64,000 nt of DNA from positions 930,001-994,000 of the forward strand of contig NZ_CP018836.1 in assembly GCF_002196515.1 (NCBI RefSeq), in the 5' to 3' direction. The notes beneath the pieces were generated by a model. It was not told where the DNA came from and did no database searches. It saw only the letters and a program-made list of their open reading frames with translations. Origin of the DNA: Vibrio gazogenes. Its GTDB lineage: Bacteria; Pseudomonadota; Gammaproteobacteria; Enterobacterales; Vibrionaceae. This document shows positions 6,467 through 16,389 of the stretch, in pieces. The position numbers were made by a program, and so were the translations under genes. How positions within the stretch are numbered: the stretch's first letter is position 1; every line of letters begins with the position of its first letter.

Positions 6467-9400
6467 TTAATACAGGTTACCTGAGAGTTTGAATGATTTA
6501 AACAAACGCTGGGTAAACGGATTCATATCGGCTTCAGAGTTAATTCGGTACACCATGTCACCGCCATCAACCGTAAACTTGTAGTCTACCGAGGTGGTAC
6601 TTGCAGCCAGCACATCACCCGCATCAAGTAAGCGGAAGAATGCCCATGGTCCCTGAATAATAATACTCCGTGGCGACAGATTCGATTTGGTCGGAATCAG
6701 CGTAATTTTCGAAATTGCAGAATCACGTAGCGTATTCGGCCAAATCAGCTCCACGTTTTCTCTTGAACCATGACTGTACGACAAGAACTGTCCGTCAACA
6801 TTCAGCACACTACGACGTTTATTCCCCGTCAAGCGTATCGGTTCAATCGAGAAGCTCACATCCAACACACCTTTACGATTGAAGAAGGCATCCTGAATTT
6901 GCCGTGCGCGTTCAATCTGCTCCAATACTTCCGCTTTCACCACACTCTGCCCGCTGTCTGAATCAGATAAGCCGACTTTCTCATCAATGAAGATCTTCAG
7001 CTGGTTCTGATAGAAGCTGTCTAAGATACCATTCGGAGCAAAGAATTCTTCAAAGTCAGTCAATGATGCATCTTTGTTCGAGTTTGGATTGAACGGATAG
7101 CGATCCGCCAGTTTTTCGCGGAAGACGCGATAAACGTCATCATGCCAACGCACTTCCAAATATTTCACTGCTTCTTGCTTGATCACATACCAGCTTTCAT
7201 CCGCCAGCTTGGTAAAGATGCGATCCAGTGGTGCTGGTAATCCTGATGCAACCCGTCTGAGGGTATAAATCGGGTCGCCATTAACCAGCTTCATTCTCGC
7301 CTTAGTCGCGTTAAGCGCAGCCATCCCCATATCAGGTGATGCCTGAATCCCTTTCAGGTAGAGCTTCAGTTCATCAATCGAGCCCATCACTTCGTTGATA
7401 TAAGCCGGTTTGTCACCAACCGCGTCCAGCATACCGTTCAGATCGGCAAACGGAGTATCAATCATCGACGCCACACGATACTTCGGTGATTTGAGCAGCT
7501 CGCTCTGTGCCGCAGAATCATCCGGGATACCGGCGATCATTTTGGTGTTGGCTTCCAGCGTTCTCAGCAGACGCTGAATTGGCTCGACACTACTGGTGAT
7601 ATTATCCAGTACCGTAACCGCATCGTTGATGTCTTTGAAGTATTTGATATCCACTTCTGCCAATGCTGCACGCCAAGTCTTGGTATAGTCCGCCACATAA
7701 AGTCCGCGGATTTTATCCCGTAGATCTTGCTTATCAGCTTCACTGAACTCAGCAGAACGGTTCTGTCCCAAAACCCAGCCATCAATCAGTGCCAGTTTAG
7801 AAACCGATTCAACCTGCGGAATGAAGTAGTCTTCAAAACCGCGTTTGGTCAGCATTTGCGGAATGTATAACCCATCACCATTCATGACCCGCTCATCAAA
7901 AACAAGGTCAAAGATCGGCCCGACCAGATTACGCAGGTTCAGCGCAGGTCCAAGCACCGTCGGTGCATTCAGTTTGAGGTTACGATAGACACGTTGCTTG
8001 TTCGGCATCGCATTCAGTTCAGTCTGAACTTTGGCAATGGTCTGATCGTATGCACCCATAATTTTATCCGCGTTCGGATCACCGTTTTTCCGGGCTGTCG
8101 TCAGATCTGTATGATCCATCGCATAGTCTAAATGCCCCATCAGTTCTTCCTGAACGGCACGGCGAGCCGGGAACTCTTGCTGCCAGTATTTACCGAAGTA
8201 ATCCAGCACGATGTCTTTATAACGTCCTTCTTTGTCGGTCATCATGCGATAAACCCGCAGCGCATCCAGTTTTTCAACTTCGGTCTTCGCTTCATTCATT
8301 TTCACGATCACGTCAGACAGCAGGATCGGCAGAAAACGGGTTTCCAACAGATTCAGGTAGGTCTTTTCAACCATCGGCCCGATGGTGTGACCCTGATACA
8401 GCCCCATATCTGAAAAATACTTCGATTTGTTGCGGAAGAAACCAAATTCCAGCGTGGCCTGACGAATTTTATTCAGTGAGTCGAGCATGTCGCGTTGCGA
8501 TGCCTGATAGATATTTTTCGGCAACTCATTCTTAAACTGATTCACCTTGGTCAGTACCGCATCCGCATGTTCGACGTTGACCGCATAGTAGCGTTGCCAT
8601 GCACCAAACAGTAATAACGATGCGATGGTACAAGTCACGCCCGACAACATCATCAGACGCCGTTTCCGCTTGGCAACCCGACGGTTATCGGATGCCAGAC
8701 CTGATTCGGCATAAATAATGTTGCTGAATAACTGCGACGCAAAATAGACCGTCGAATTTTTTGCAATCTGCGCCCGGTTGATCGCGTGATCTAAGCCATA
8801 ACGACGCGAGGCGGCATCATCAAACGCATTGGTCGGGACACCTTGCTGATAGACCGAGGTAAAGTAAGCCCCCCGAACCACGGCAGATAACGAATATTGG
8901 TCATTACCCAGTGTTTCGCGGAAGAACTGCGTCAGAATGTCTTTCAGCCCGGAAATTTGTCGGCTGAAACTATAAACGCCATGGCGTTCATCGGCTTCCA
9001 TCGGAACAGAAACCGCTTTTGGCAACATGTCATTAATCGTTGACATGAATTGGAGATAGTCATTTTCGAACTCTTGTAACCAAGCATCTTGGTCATCATT
9101 CGGATTGAGCTGGAACGTAAATCCTAATGCTTCTTCTCGTTCTGCTTTGGAATAGTGTCTGAAAAAAGGTTCAAAGCCATAGAGCAGGTCCAGTTTGGTC
9201 AGTGCAATGTAGACCGGTAACTGAATCGACATGGTTTCCATCAACTCACGTAGGCGCGCACGCAGGATACTCGCATAAGCTTTGCGCTCGGATGCTTTAG
9301 CTGTCGCCAAATGCGAAACGTCCAGCGCCAGTACAATCCCATTCAGCGGACGACGGCTGCGGGTACGCTCTAACCATTCAACAAAGTGCTTCCACAAGCG

Positions 9401-10015
9401 GCGTTCCATTTCACCGTCATTGTCTTCATCACGATTACCTTGCGTCAGCAACTCACCGTCAGGGTCAATGACGACGGCTTTATCGCCGATCCACCAGTCG
9501 AATGAATAAGGGTTTTCGCTGCGTTGGCCGGAAGCCCGCATGACCGAAGACAAGGTAAAGTTTTGTCCGGAACGGTTAATCAGGCTGGTTTTACCTGCAT
9601 TTTCTAAACCGAGTACCAGATACCAGGGGGAAGAATACAGAAAATCGCGCTTATTCTTCAGGCTCTTACGCATGTTGGTAATTACCTGATTCAGTTCAAC
9701 TTCTTGCCGTTCTTCCATCAGTTTGACCGGGTCTTGACGGAAAATTTCTTCTTTTTGTTGTTCAGCTTCGTAATTTTGGAGTTTCCGCCACTGCCAGAAC
9801 CCCCATACCGCGGCTGCCAGCAAGAACACGAGCACACTGGCAAAGATACGTGCCGTAATACTCGCTAATGGTTTCGTGTCATAAATCGTGAGCCATGGAC
9901 CAGCCCACCAAATGGCAATATTAATTAAAATAAAGCTAATGAGCAGTAATGCCGGTACCAGTGCTACCATACTCGGCATTAATTTTTTTAGCAGCCCGAA
10001 AATCTTTTTCAACAT
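6467..10015 (-). CDS. tssM: T6SS membrane-complex protein TssM (IcmF/VasK)
   Basis: 1182 aa, full length for the family. TssM is the large inner-membrane subunit that, with TssL and TssJ, forms the envelope-spanning complex through which the Hcp tube is fired. Two N-terminal membrane segments (about 15-40 and 53-75) are followed by a cytoplasmic NTPase-like domain with Walker A GLENAGKT (136-143). A third membrane segment near 455-475 (MMLSGVTCTIASLLLFGAW) precedes a long periplasmic part that ends in a TssJ-binding beta domain. It lies between tssA and vasL as in V. cholerae VCA0120 and is separated from vasL by a hairpin. An intact Walker A suggests nucleotide binding is retained. Confidence 0.95.
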   Translation of the reverse strand: MLKKIFGLLKKLMPSMVALVPALLLISFILINIAIWWAGPWLTIYDTKPLASITARIFASVLVFLLAAAVWGFWQWRKLQNYEAEQQKEEIFRQDPVKLMEERQEVELNQVITNMRKSLKNKRDFLYSSPWYLVLGLENAGKTSLINRSGQNFTLSSVMRASGQRSENPYSFDWWIGDKAVVIDPDGELLTQGNRDEDNDGEMERRLWKHFVEWLERTRSRRPLNGIVLALDVSHLATAKASERKAYASILRARLRELMETMSIQLPVYIALTKLDLLYGFEPFFRHYSKAEREEALGFTFQLNPNDDQDAWLQEFENDYLQFMSTINDMLPKAVSVPMEADERHGVYSFSRQISGLKDILTQFFRETLGNDQYSLSAVVRGAYFTSVYQQGVPTNAFDDAASRRYGLDHAINRAQIAKNSTVYFASQLFSNIIYAESGLASDNRRVAKRKRRLMMLSGVTCTIASLLLFGAWQRYYAVNVEHADAVLTKVNQFKNELPKNIYQASQRDMLDSLNKIRQATLEFGFFRNKSKYFSDMGLYQGHTIGPMVEKTYLNLLETRFLPILLSDVIVKMNEAKTEVEKLDALRVYRMMTDKEGRYKDIVLDYFGKYWQQEFPARRAVQEELMGHLDYAMDHTDLTTARKNGDPNADKIMGAYDQTIAKVQTELNAMPNKQRVYRNLKLNAPTVLGPALNLRNLVGPIFDLVFDERVMNGDGLYIPQMLTKRGFEDYFIPQVESVSKLALIDGWVLGQNRSAEFSEADKQDLRDKIRGLYVADYTKTWRAALAEVDIKYFKDINDAVTVLDNITSSVEPIQRLLRTLEANTKMIAGIPDDSAAQSELLKSPKYRVASMIDTPFADLNGMLDAVGDKPAYINEVMGSIDELKLYLKGIQASPDMGMAALNATKARMKLVNGDPIYTLRRVASGLPAPLDRIFTKLADESWYVIKQEAVKYLEVRWHDDVYRVFREKLADRYPFNPNSNKDASLTDFEEFFAPNGILDSFYQNQLKIFIDEKVGLSDSDSGQSVVKAEVLEQIERARQIQDAFFNRKGVLDVSFSIEPIRLTGNKRRSVLNVDGQFLSYSHGSRENVELIWPNTLRDSAISKITLIPTKSNLSPRSIIIQGPWAFFRLLDAGDVLAASTTSVDYKFTVDGGDMVYRINSEADMNPFTQRLFKSFKLSGNLY

Positions 10016-10031
10016 GGACGATATCCTTCGC

Positions 10032-11435
10032 TTACTCTGACGTTGAATATTTCTCTAATCGTTGCATGAGTGAGGGTTCCCACTCTGAAACACTTGCTGA
10101 ACCCGCCTGACGATACAATGTCTGATATTGCTCTTCGGCCATGGCTGAAAAACCATGCTCATTGAGCAAATCAGCAGACATCATCCGCCAATAAAATTTA
10201 TCCCGGGGTTCGACCGCCTTTTCAAGGCCGCCATTAATCATGGAGAGAGCGACAGCAATTCCGGCTTCTTTTGCCAAAGTAAATGCTTCCTTACGTTTTT
10301 CCTGCCAGCTTCCGACCACCGAAGCCTGCGTGGTCGCCTGCTCCTGCTCTCCCAGCCATGTATTTACTTCTTCTGAAACAAACGGTTGCCCGCCTTTAAA
10401 CTTCAGTTCTTTTAACTTGGGTAAACGCTCAAGAAAATAAGCCGCCTCTTCCCGAATGGCCCGACACCAATCTTTTTTATCCAAAGCCTGAGCGATTTGA
10501 TAACTCATCATCTGCCCTTCAAACCAATAAGGGGCCATCGTCAGACTCTGTTCAATCTTGCGCCATAAGGATAAGTCAGGGCTACGCATCAGATCTTGGT
10601 AGTCTTTGACGCGATCTTGCTGCATCGGACGCAGCATCGTTTCGCCGTCTGAATTATGATCCGGCTCTGAAAGAATGCCAGACCACACCGCATGACGCCG
10701 CAAGCGAATCGCAAGTCCGATGCCTTGCTCCTGTTCAGCAAGAAACTCAGACACTTTCAACAATGTCTGTCTGGCCGCCTTATCACTGGAACTGTCAACC
10801 GATAAGGGGCTGCTGGTTGTTGTGGTTTCCTGCTGTTGCTGTGCTTTCGGTTTCTGCGCTTTCTGTTCAGCACGCTGACGCTCTTCAGCCAAGCGCATCT
10901 TTGAGCGAACGGTATTTAAGAGTTCGGAAAAATCTTCCGTCACTAGCCCTTTGGTTTCCACCGCCTGATTAAGACTATCCAATGCGGCTTCGAGATCGCT
11001 CATTAGCTCACCGGAGAAGCGGTTGAAATCCTGTTTTTCGATGACAATGCCAAAGCGCTGAATGATTTGCCCAAAAAATTTACGCCGTGGTAATGCGCCT
11101 CGCGGCCCTGGCGCCGGATAACTCTCTTCCCAGAATAACGAGATAAAATCAGCCCAGATAAACAGAGACAAATTAAACCGAGCGGGTGTCACTTGATGGT
11201 GCAAACACTGTAAGAGATATACCAACAGCTTGATATCTTTCGATTTTTCTTTGAGTAGTTTTAAAACACTGTGCTCAACTTCATCCCATTGCACACTGGC
11301 ATGAGAAAGAGAACCGACTTTCATCATCTGATCTTCGACAAAATCAAATAATGAATCGTCAATCAACCGTTCACCGACTGGGTTCTCTCCCTCAATCGGT
11401 GTGGTAATGCACGGGCGATATTCAGATAGTTCCAT
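10032..11435 (-). CDS. tssA: T6SS cap/sheath assembly protein TssA (VasJ)
   Basis: 467 aa from the ATG at 11435; a TTG at 11450 overlaps the tagO stop and would add five residues. The N-terminal ImpA-type domain is visible in residues 1-170 (CITTPIEGENPVGERL near the start, then SLFIWADFISLFWEESYPAPG and GALPRRKFFGQII). A Gln/Ala/Lys-rich linker follows (KPKAQQQQETTTTSSPLS), then a helical C-terminal VasJ-type domain. TssA primes polymerisation of the tube and sheath on the baseplate and stays at the distal end. Neighbours tagO and tssM are in the same order as VCA0118-VCA0120. A downstream GTG or ATG start cannot be excluded because the ribosome site is weak. Confidence 0.9.
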   Translation of the reverse strand: MELSEYRPCITTPIEGENPVGERLIDDSLFDFVEDQMMKVGSLSHASVQWDEVEHSVLKLLKEKSKDIKLLVYLLQCLHHQVTPARFNLSLFIWADFISLFWEESYPAPGPRGALPRRKFFGQIIQRFGIVIEKQDFNRFSGELMSDLEAALDSLNQAVETKGLVTEDFSELLNTVRSKMRLAEERQRAEQKAQKPKAQQQQETTTTSSPLSVDSSSDKAARQTLLKVSEFLAEQEQGIGLAIRLRRHAVWSGILSEPDHNSDGETMLRPMQQDRVKDYQDLMRSPDLSLWRKIEQSLTMAPYWFEGQMMSYQIAQALDKKDWCRAIREEAAYFLERLPKLKELKFKGGQPFVSEEVNTWLGEQEQATTQASVVGSWQEKRKEAFTLAKEAGIAVALSMINGGLEKAVEPRDKFYWRMMSADLLNEHGFSAMAEEQYQTLYRQAGSASVSEWEPSLMQRLEKYSTSE

Positions 11436-11443
11436 AATTTCAG

Positions 11444-12136
11444 TTACCAATCACAACGTGTTCTTAATGGCTTGAGTGCGTCGCTCAAACCCGAGGTATC
11501 GAAAGTCAGACCATCAATCACCTTTGAATTAGAACGCAACACCGTATTGTCTTTGTTGGCCATAATCCGCATCAGGCTAATCGCCGGCATGCCGCGTCCT
11601 GAGGAGAGTAACAGTCCTGCATCATCGCTACGCCAGTATTGCGTTTCACGCTGAATCGTCACTTTGGCTCTGGCATCAGGAATCTCACTTGGCAGTGCCA
11701 ATTCCACCCGACTGATACGGTGAATACAGCTCATCATCAACACTGGTTTTTGATCATTCGCGAACCGTGATGCGGGATTCGATGCCAACAGAATCAACCA
11801 CGCATCATCCCCTTGTTCGGTCAGGTGCATCATTTGACCCTCACCGAGTTTTGCCAATGAATCCATCGCATGTAGCCACGACTCTGATGCACCGATCTTC
11901 TGCGCTTTAACTGGCGTCAGATGCAGCGGGGTTTCAAACACGCGATCAAAACAACGTAATCTTTCCAGACGCTCCGAGACACTCCGACACTGATTTGCCT
12001 GTTCAACTAACTGCTCCGGTTTGGTTAAAACCTCCGGCTTCGGCATTTGGGGGCCGGTTGCGGCTATCGCTGCAACCGCGGGAAATAACATCAGTGTCGC
12101 CAAGCTCATGACTGAGCGAGAAATTCTTAATTTCAT
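11444..12136 (-). CDS. tagO: T6SS-associated periplasmic protein TagO (VasI)
   Basis: 230 aa with an N-terminal signal peptide (MSLATLMLFPAVAAIAA, probable cleavage near residue 26). The VasI/TagO signature of paired cysteines is present: QCRSVSERLERLRCFDRVF after the signal, SCIHRI in the middle and RTRCDW at the end. The start codon overlaps the vasH stop (ATGA), indicating translational coupling. Family members are encoded in Vibrio-type T6SS clusters; the exact role is not settled, with an effect on regulation or assembly proposed. The position matches V. cholerae VCA0118. Confidence 0.85.
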   Translation of the reverse strand: MKLRISRSVMSLATLMLFPAVAAIAATGPQMPKPEVLTKPEQLVEQANQCRSVSERLERLRCFDRVFETPLHLTPVKAQKIGASESWLHAMDSLAKLGEGQMMHLTEQGDDAWLILLASNPASRFANDQKPVLMMSCIHRISRVELALPSEIPDARAKVTIQRETQYWRSDDAGLLLSSGRGMPAISLMRIMANKDNTVLRSNSKVIDGLTFDTSGLSDALKPLRTRCDW

Positions 12137-13668
12137 GGCGCTTTAATCTCCAGTTTCTGACATTTGTAAGCCAGTGTCCGTTTGGGAATGCCTAAGCTTT
12201 CTGCCGCTTTGGCTCGGTCACCGGAAAACAATCGCAGACGTTCTCTGATAATTTTTGATTCAAAATCCTGGATCGCCTGTTTGAGATCTTTAATCACAGT
12301 ACACGACTCAGGCTCTTCAACCTGAAACAGATTGACCTCTTCCCGAGGCAGAATCCGATGAATAAAACTATTCACCTGAACTTCGTGACCGTCTTGTGTC
12401 TGTGCACATCCAAACTCGATTAAATGCTTGAGTTCACGCACATTGCCGTTGAAGTTGTGCTGTTTCAGACAATCAATCGCTTTGTAATTCAACCCACGGA
12501 TCTGGGTGCCGTGCGAGTCATTAAATAGATGAACAAAATGCTGACTCAATAACGCAATATCATCGATTCGCTCGGTCAAACATGGCACGGTAATCGGATA
12601 TTGAAACAGTCGGTAATAGAGATCTTGACGAAATGCTTTTTGACGAACTTGACTCAATAGATTGACGTGCGTGGCTGAAACCAGCCGAAAATCGGAAGTC
12701 AGTTCTTCTTTACCACCAACCGGACGAAATGTTCGTGTTTCAAGCACTCGCAACAACTTGGCTTGCAGGACCAAAGGCATATCACCGATTTCATCAAGAA
12801 AGAGCGTGCCGCCATTGGCCTGTGCGATCAGTCCCTGTTTATCGGCTTCGGCCCCTGAGAAAGCGCCTTTGCTATACCCGAACAACTCACTCTCAAGTAA
12901 GTTTTCCGGAATTGCGGCACAGTTAATCGCAATGAAGGGTTGCTCGGCCCGTTCAGACAAGTCATGCACCGCCTGAGCGACCAGCTCTTTCCCTGTTCCC
13001 GTATCGCCCTGAATCATCACCGATAACTGAGAACTGGCTGCACTGACAATCTGCTCTCTGAGTTTGATCATCGGTGCACTCTGACCCACCAGCGTCTGGG
13101 ACAAAGAGTCACTCAGACGTTGCTGTTCACGGGCTCGCTCAACATCGAACAGTGATTCGCGGAGATCGCGTTGATTCTGCTCTTCACGTTCAATATCGGT
13201 TAACAGCGTCCACTGTTGGCTGAATACATCCACATAACGGCAAAAATCATCATCAGAAAATATCTGTTGAAGATGTTCCGTCTCACCAATCAGGAATAGC
13301 AGGGTCTTCACGACATCCTGATGGAGGGGTAACGGAACAATGCGGACAACGTCAAACATACCGACGGATTCAGTCAACTGGGCAAATGCACGATTCGATT
13401 GCCAAAAAACCAAACTCTCTAATGACAATGCCATCGGTTTTGAGGACTGGAGAACATGGGCGAACGGACAGTCAAAATCGCTCACCGACCACACCATATC
13501 CAGATCAGGCCGATGAGGGACTAATGTCCGCCCATCAGCACTGGGGACCAGCAATAAGCAAGTGTCAAGATCCAACTCACGTGAAACCGTATCGATAAAA
13601 AGCGTCGCTAATTGCTGTGCTTTTCTGATACCGACAAGATCGGTCGCGTAAGTTAACCAGCGGTTCAT
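12133..13668 (-). CDS. vasH: Sigma-54-dependent activator VasH
   Basis: 511-aa bacterial enhancer-binding protein. Order of domains: a GAF-like sensor (about 1-165), a linker helix, an AAA+ domain with Walker A GDTGTGKE (near 222) and Walker B GGTLFLDEIGD, then a Fis-type helix-turn-helix (AAESLGIPKRTLAYKCQKL) at the C-terminus. The sigma-54 contact loop reads GAFSGA rather than the canonical GAFTGA, a conservative change. In V. cholerae VasH activates hcp operons with RpoN; no hcp is in this window, so its targets here would be elsewhere. It is followed by tagO with a 4-bp overlap and preceded by clpV. Confidence 0.93.
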   Translation of the reverse strand: MNRWLTYATDLVGIRKAQQLATLFIDTVSRELDLDTCLLLVPSADGRTLVPHRPDLDMVWSVSDFDCPFAHVLQSSKPMALSLESLVFWQSNRAFAQLTESVGMFDVVRIVPLPLHQDVVKTLLFLIGETEHLQQIFSDDDFCRYVDVFSQQWTLLTDIEREEQNQRDLRESLFDVERAREQQRLSDSLSQTLVGQSAPMIKLREQIVSAASSQLSVMIQGDTGTGKELVAQAVHDLSERAEQPFIAINCAAIPENLLESELFGYSKGAFSGAEADKQGLIAQANGGTLFLDEIGDMPLVLQAKLLRVLETRTFRPVGGKEELTSDFRLVSATHVNLLSQVRQKAFRQDLYYRLFQYPITVPCLTERIDDIALLSQHFVHLFNDSHGTQIRGLNYKAIDCLKQHNFNGNVRELKHLIEFGCAQTQDGHEVQVNSFIHRILPREEVNLFQVEEPESCTVIKDLKQAIQDFESKIIRERLRLFSGDRAKAAESLGIPKRTLAYKCQKLEIKAP

Positions 13669-13670
13669 CC

Positions 13671-16367
13671 TTATTCAACCTCACCGATGAATTCACCATC
13701 AACCGCAGCCAGATAGACCCGGTTAATCGATTCACGCTGCGCAAGCTTGTTCAATAGTGCCAGCGAGACCGGTGGTAACAATTGTCCTTCGATAATAGCT
13801 TCCAGCATCCGCGCACCATTTTCAGAACGGGTCGCCCGGGTCAGGATTTCTTCAATCAATGAATCGGCAATCTCGACTTCTGCGGCGTAACGCTCTTGGA
13901 AGATTTTTTCCAAACGAGTCAGTTTCGCCTGAACAATTTCAGCCAAGACTTCTTTCTTGAGCGGTAAGTAAGGAATCACTTCCATCCGGGCCAGCAGTGC
14001 TGGTTTAAAGAAGTCAGCCAGTTCAGGATATAACCGGTCTGCAATGATTTTCGGTTCGTCAGCATAATCAACAATGGTCTGATAACCGAGATTCGATGTC
14101 AGGAAGAACACGATGTTCTTACAGTCGATGACTCGACCTTCACCATCGGCAAGCTCACCTTTATCAAACGCCTGATAGAAAATATTCAGCACTTCAGGAT
14201 GCGCTTTTTCAACTTCATCCAGCAGGACCACTGAATAAGGCATTTTGCGGATCGCTTCCGTCAATACTCCCCCTTCACCGTAACCGACATAACCCGGAGG
14301 CGAACCGATCAAACGTGAAACGGTATGTTTCTCTTGGTATTCAGACATGTTGATAGTGGTCAGGAATTGTTGTCCACCGTAAAGTTGTTCAGCTAACTGA
14401 ATCACCGTTTCGGTTTTACCGACACCACTTGGTCCCACCAACAGGAAAGCCCCTTTTGGACGGCCGGGACGACGTAAGTCGGCACGGGCTGTCAATAAAT
14501 GACGGTGAACCCGTTCGATAGCCGTATCCTGACCTTTGATGGTTTCCCCTAAAATAGATGTCAGATGGGTAATTTTGTGCAATTCGTCGGTATTCATCTG
14601 ATCGACAGGCACGCCCGTCCAGTCTGCAATGACTTCTGCGATCTGGTCTGAATCGACTTGCGGATAAATCAGACGCTCACGATGCGGAATCGCTTCAAGC
14701 GCGGCATACTTCTCTTGCAGTTCACACTTCAGCGCTTCCATCACCTCTTGTGGCGATTGCTCTGCGGATGCTTCCTGTCCTTCAACCAGCTCATCCAAGA
14801 CTTCAAATGAAGTGGCTTCAGCCGGTTGTGCCTCGGCCTCAGCATGTTGCAACGAAAGCGCAATCAGCTGGGAGCGAAGTTCAATAATGGACTCAACCAG
14901 TGTTTTTTGACTTTCCCAGCTCTCAAGCAGTGTTAATTTTTCCGCTTCGTCTTGCGCTTCCTGAGCGCGCAGCTCATCCAGACGTTTAACATCATTTTCA
15001 CTGCCGAGGAACTGTGCTCTTTCGAGCATGTCGATTTCTAGCTGACGCTGATAGCAATTGGTTTCCAACTGAGCAAGGCGCTTCGGTGGCGTGGTCAGGT
15101 GGATCGCAATTCTGGCACAAGCGGTATCTAAAACATCAATGGCTTTATCCGGCAGTTGGCGTCCTGAAATATAGCGAGCCGATAGTTCAGCCGCCGCTTT
15201 CAATGCTTCATCGGTGATCAACACATGGTGGGCTTTTTCATACACACTATTGAGACCACGCAGGATATCAACCGCCTGACCGATGCTTGGCTCTTCCAAT
15301 TTCACCAGTTGGAAACGACGGGTCAGCGCCGGATCTTTTTCAAAATATTTTTTGTACTCTTTCCAAGTCGTCGCAGCAACGGTACTCAGTTCACCACGGG
15401 CAAGTGCTGGTTTGAGCAAGTTGGCCGCATCGGCGCCGCCTTCCTGATTACCGGCACCGATCAAGGTATGCGCTTCATCGATAAACAGAATAATTGGTGT
15501 TGGTGACGTTTTAATCGCATCAATCACACCTTTAAGGCGTTTCTCGAACTCACCTTTGACTGACGCACCGGCCTGAAGCAGACCTAAATCGAGCGCCATG
15601 ATATCGACATTTTTCAGTTGGTCAGGCACATTGCCAGCAACGATTCGTAGTGCAAGGCCTTCAATCATGGCACTTTTACCGACCCCGGCATCACCGACGA
15701 CAATCGGGTTGTTCTTGCGGCGACGACACAGGATATCAATCATCAGATTGATTTCATCTTCACGGCACAAGACCGGATCCAGTTCACCCCGACGGGCCTG
15801 CTCACTGACATTCGAACAGTATTTCTGTAATGGTGTGCTTGCTTCTGTCAGAGGCGATTTCGCATTACTTTTTTCTGTCGTTTTATCAACGGCCGTTTCA
15901 GAGGAATCGGCAACAACAGCCGCGAAGTTTTTCTTCAGCGTTTCCCGGTTAATACTTTCTAACAGGGCGATGAGTCGTACGGGCAGATAGCGATCAACCC
16001 GGGTCAGTGCCGCCAGAAAAATCGCACCGGAGCGTAATTCATGTTGATCCAGTTCGGTGGTGGACAATAACCAGGCTTCCTGCAACAACTCAACCAGTAA
16101 TGGCGAAAAAGCAGGATAAGTGTCCAGTGCATGTTCACGCGTATACGAGCTGGCAATAGCTTGTCTGACATTTTCAAAATCGATATTGGCCTGCTTGAGG
16201 ATGACACGGATATCTGACAGCGGGTTGTCCAGCAGAACATCGAGATAGTGTTCTAACGTCACTTCAGGATGTTGACGTTCAATACATAAAGAAGCCGCCT
16301 GCTCAAGCGCCAGCTTACTTTGTTGGTTTAACTTTGAAATAAGAGTGGGTAATTCAATTCGGATCAC
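13671..16367 (-). CDS. clpV: T6SS sheath-recycling AAA+ ATPase ClpV (TssH)
   Basis: 898 aa from the GTG at 16367, which gives the typical N-terminus MIRIELPTLISKLN and has AGGTGA at good spacing; another GTG three codons upstream is possible. ClpV pulls apart the contracted TssB/TssC sheath so that subunits are reused. The two ATPase modules are complete: Walker A GDAGVGKS in the first with Walker B IILFIDEAHTLIGAG, and GPSGVGKT in the second with VVLLDEVEKAH. The coiled middle domain between them and the N-terminal ClpN repeats are present. It lies between tssL and vasH as in VCA0116. A Glu/Ala-rich stretch in the middle domain (EGQEASAEQSPQEV) may be a lineage-specific insertion. Confidence 0.95.
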   Translation of the reverse strand: MIRIELPTLISKLNQQSKLALEQAASLCIERQHPEVTLEHYLDVLLDNPLSDIRVILKQANIDFENVRQAIASSYTREHALDTYPAFSPLLVELLQEAWLLSTTELDQHELRSGAIFLAALTRVDRYLPVRLIALLESINRETLKKNFAAVVADSSETAVDKTTEKSNAKSPLTEASTPLQKYCSNVSEQARRGELDPVLCREDEINLMIDILCRRRKNNPIVVGDAGVGKSAMIEGLALRIVAGNVPDQLKNVDIMALDLGLLQAGASVKGEFEKRLKGVIDAIKTSPTPIILFIDEAHTLIGAGNQEGGADAANLLKPALARGELSTVAATTWKEYKKYFEKDPALTRRFQLVKLEEPSIGQAVDILRGLNSVYEKAHHVLITDEALKAAAELSARYISGRQLPDKAIDVLDTACARIAIHLTTPPKRLAQLETNCYQRQLEIDMLERAQFLGSENDVKRLDELRAQEAQDEAEKLTLLESWESQKTLVESIIELRSQLIALSLQHAEAEAQPAEATSFEVLDELVEGQEASAEQSPQEVMEALKCELQEKYAALEAIPHRERLIYPQVDSDQIAEVIADWTGVPVDQMNTDELHKITHLTSILGETIKGQDTAIERVHRHLLTARADLRRPGRPKGAFLLVGPSGVGKTETVIQLAEQLYGGQQFLTTINMSEYQEKHTVSRLIGSPPGYVGYGEGGVLTEAIRKMPYSVVLLDEVEKAHPEVLNIFYQAFDKGELADGEGRVIDCKNIVFFLTSNLGYQTIVDYADEPKIIADRLYPELADFFKPALLARMEVIPYLPLKKEVLAEIVQAKLTRLEKIFQERYAAEVEIADSLIEEILTRATRSENGARMLEAIIEGQLLPPVSLALLNKLAQRESINRVYLAAVDGEFIGEVE

Positions 16368-16389
16368 AGCGATCACCTAGCCTAAAAAA

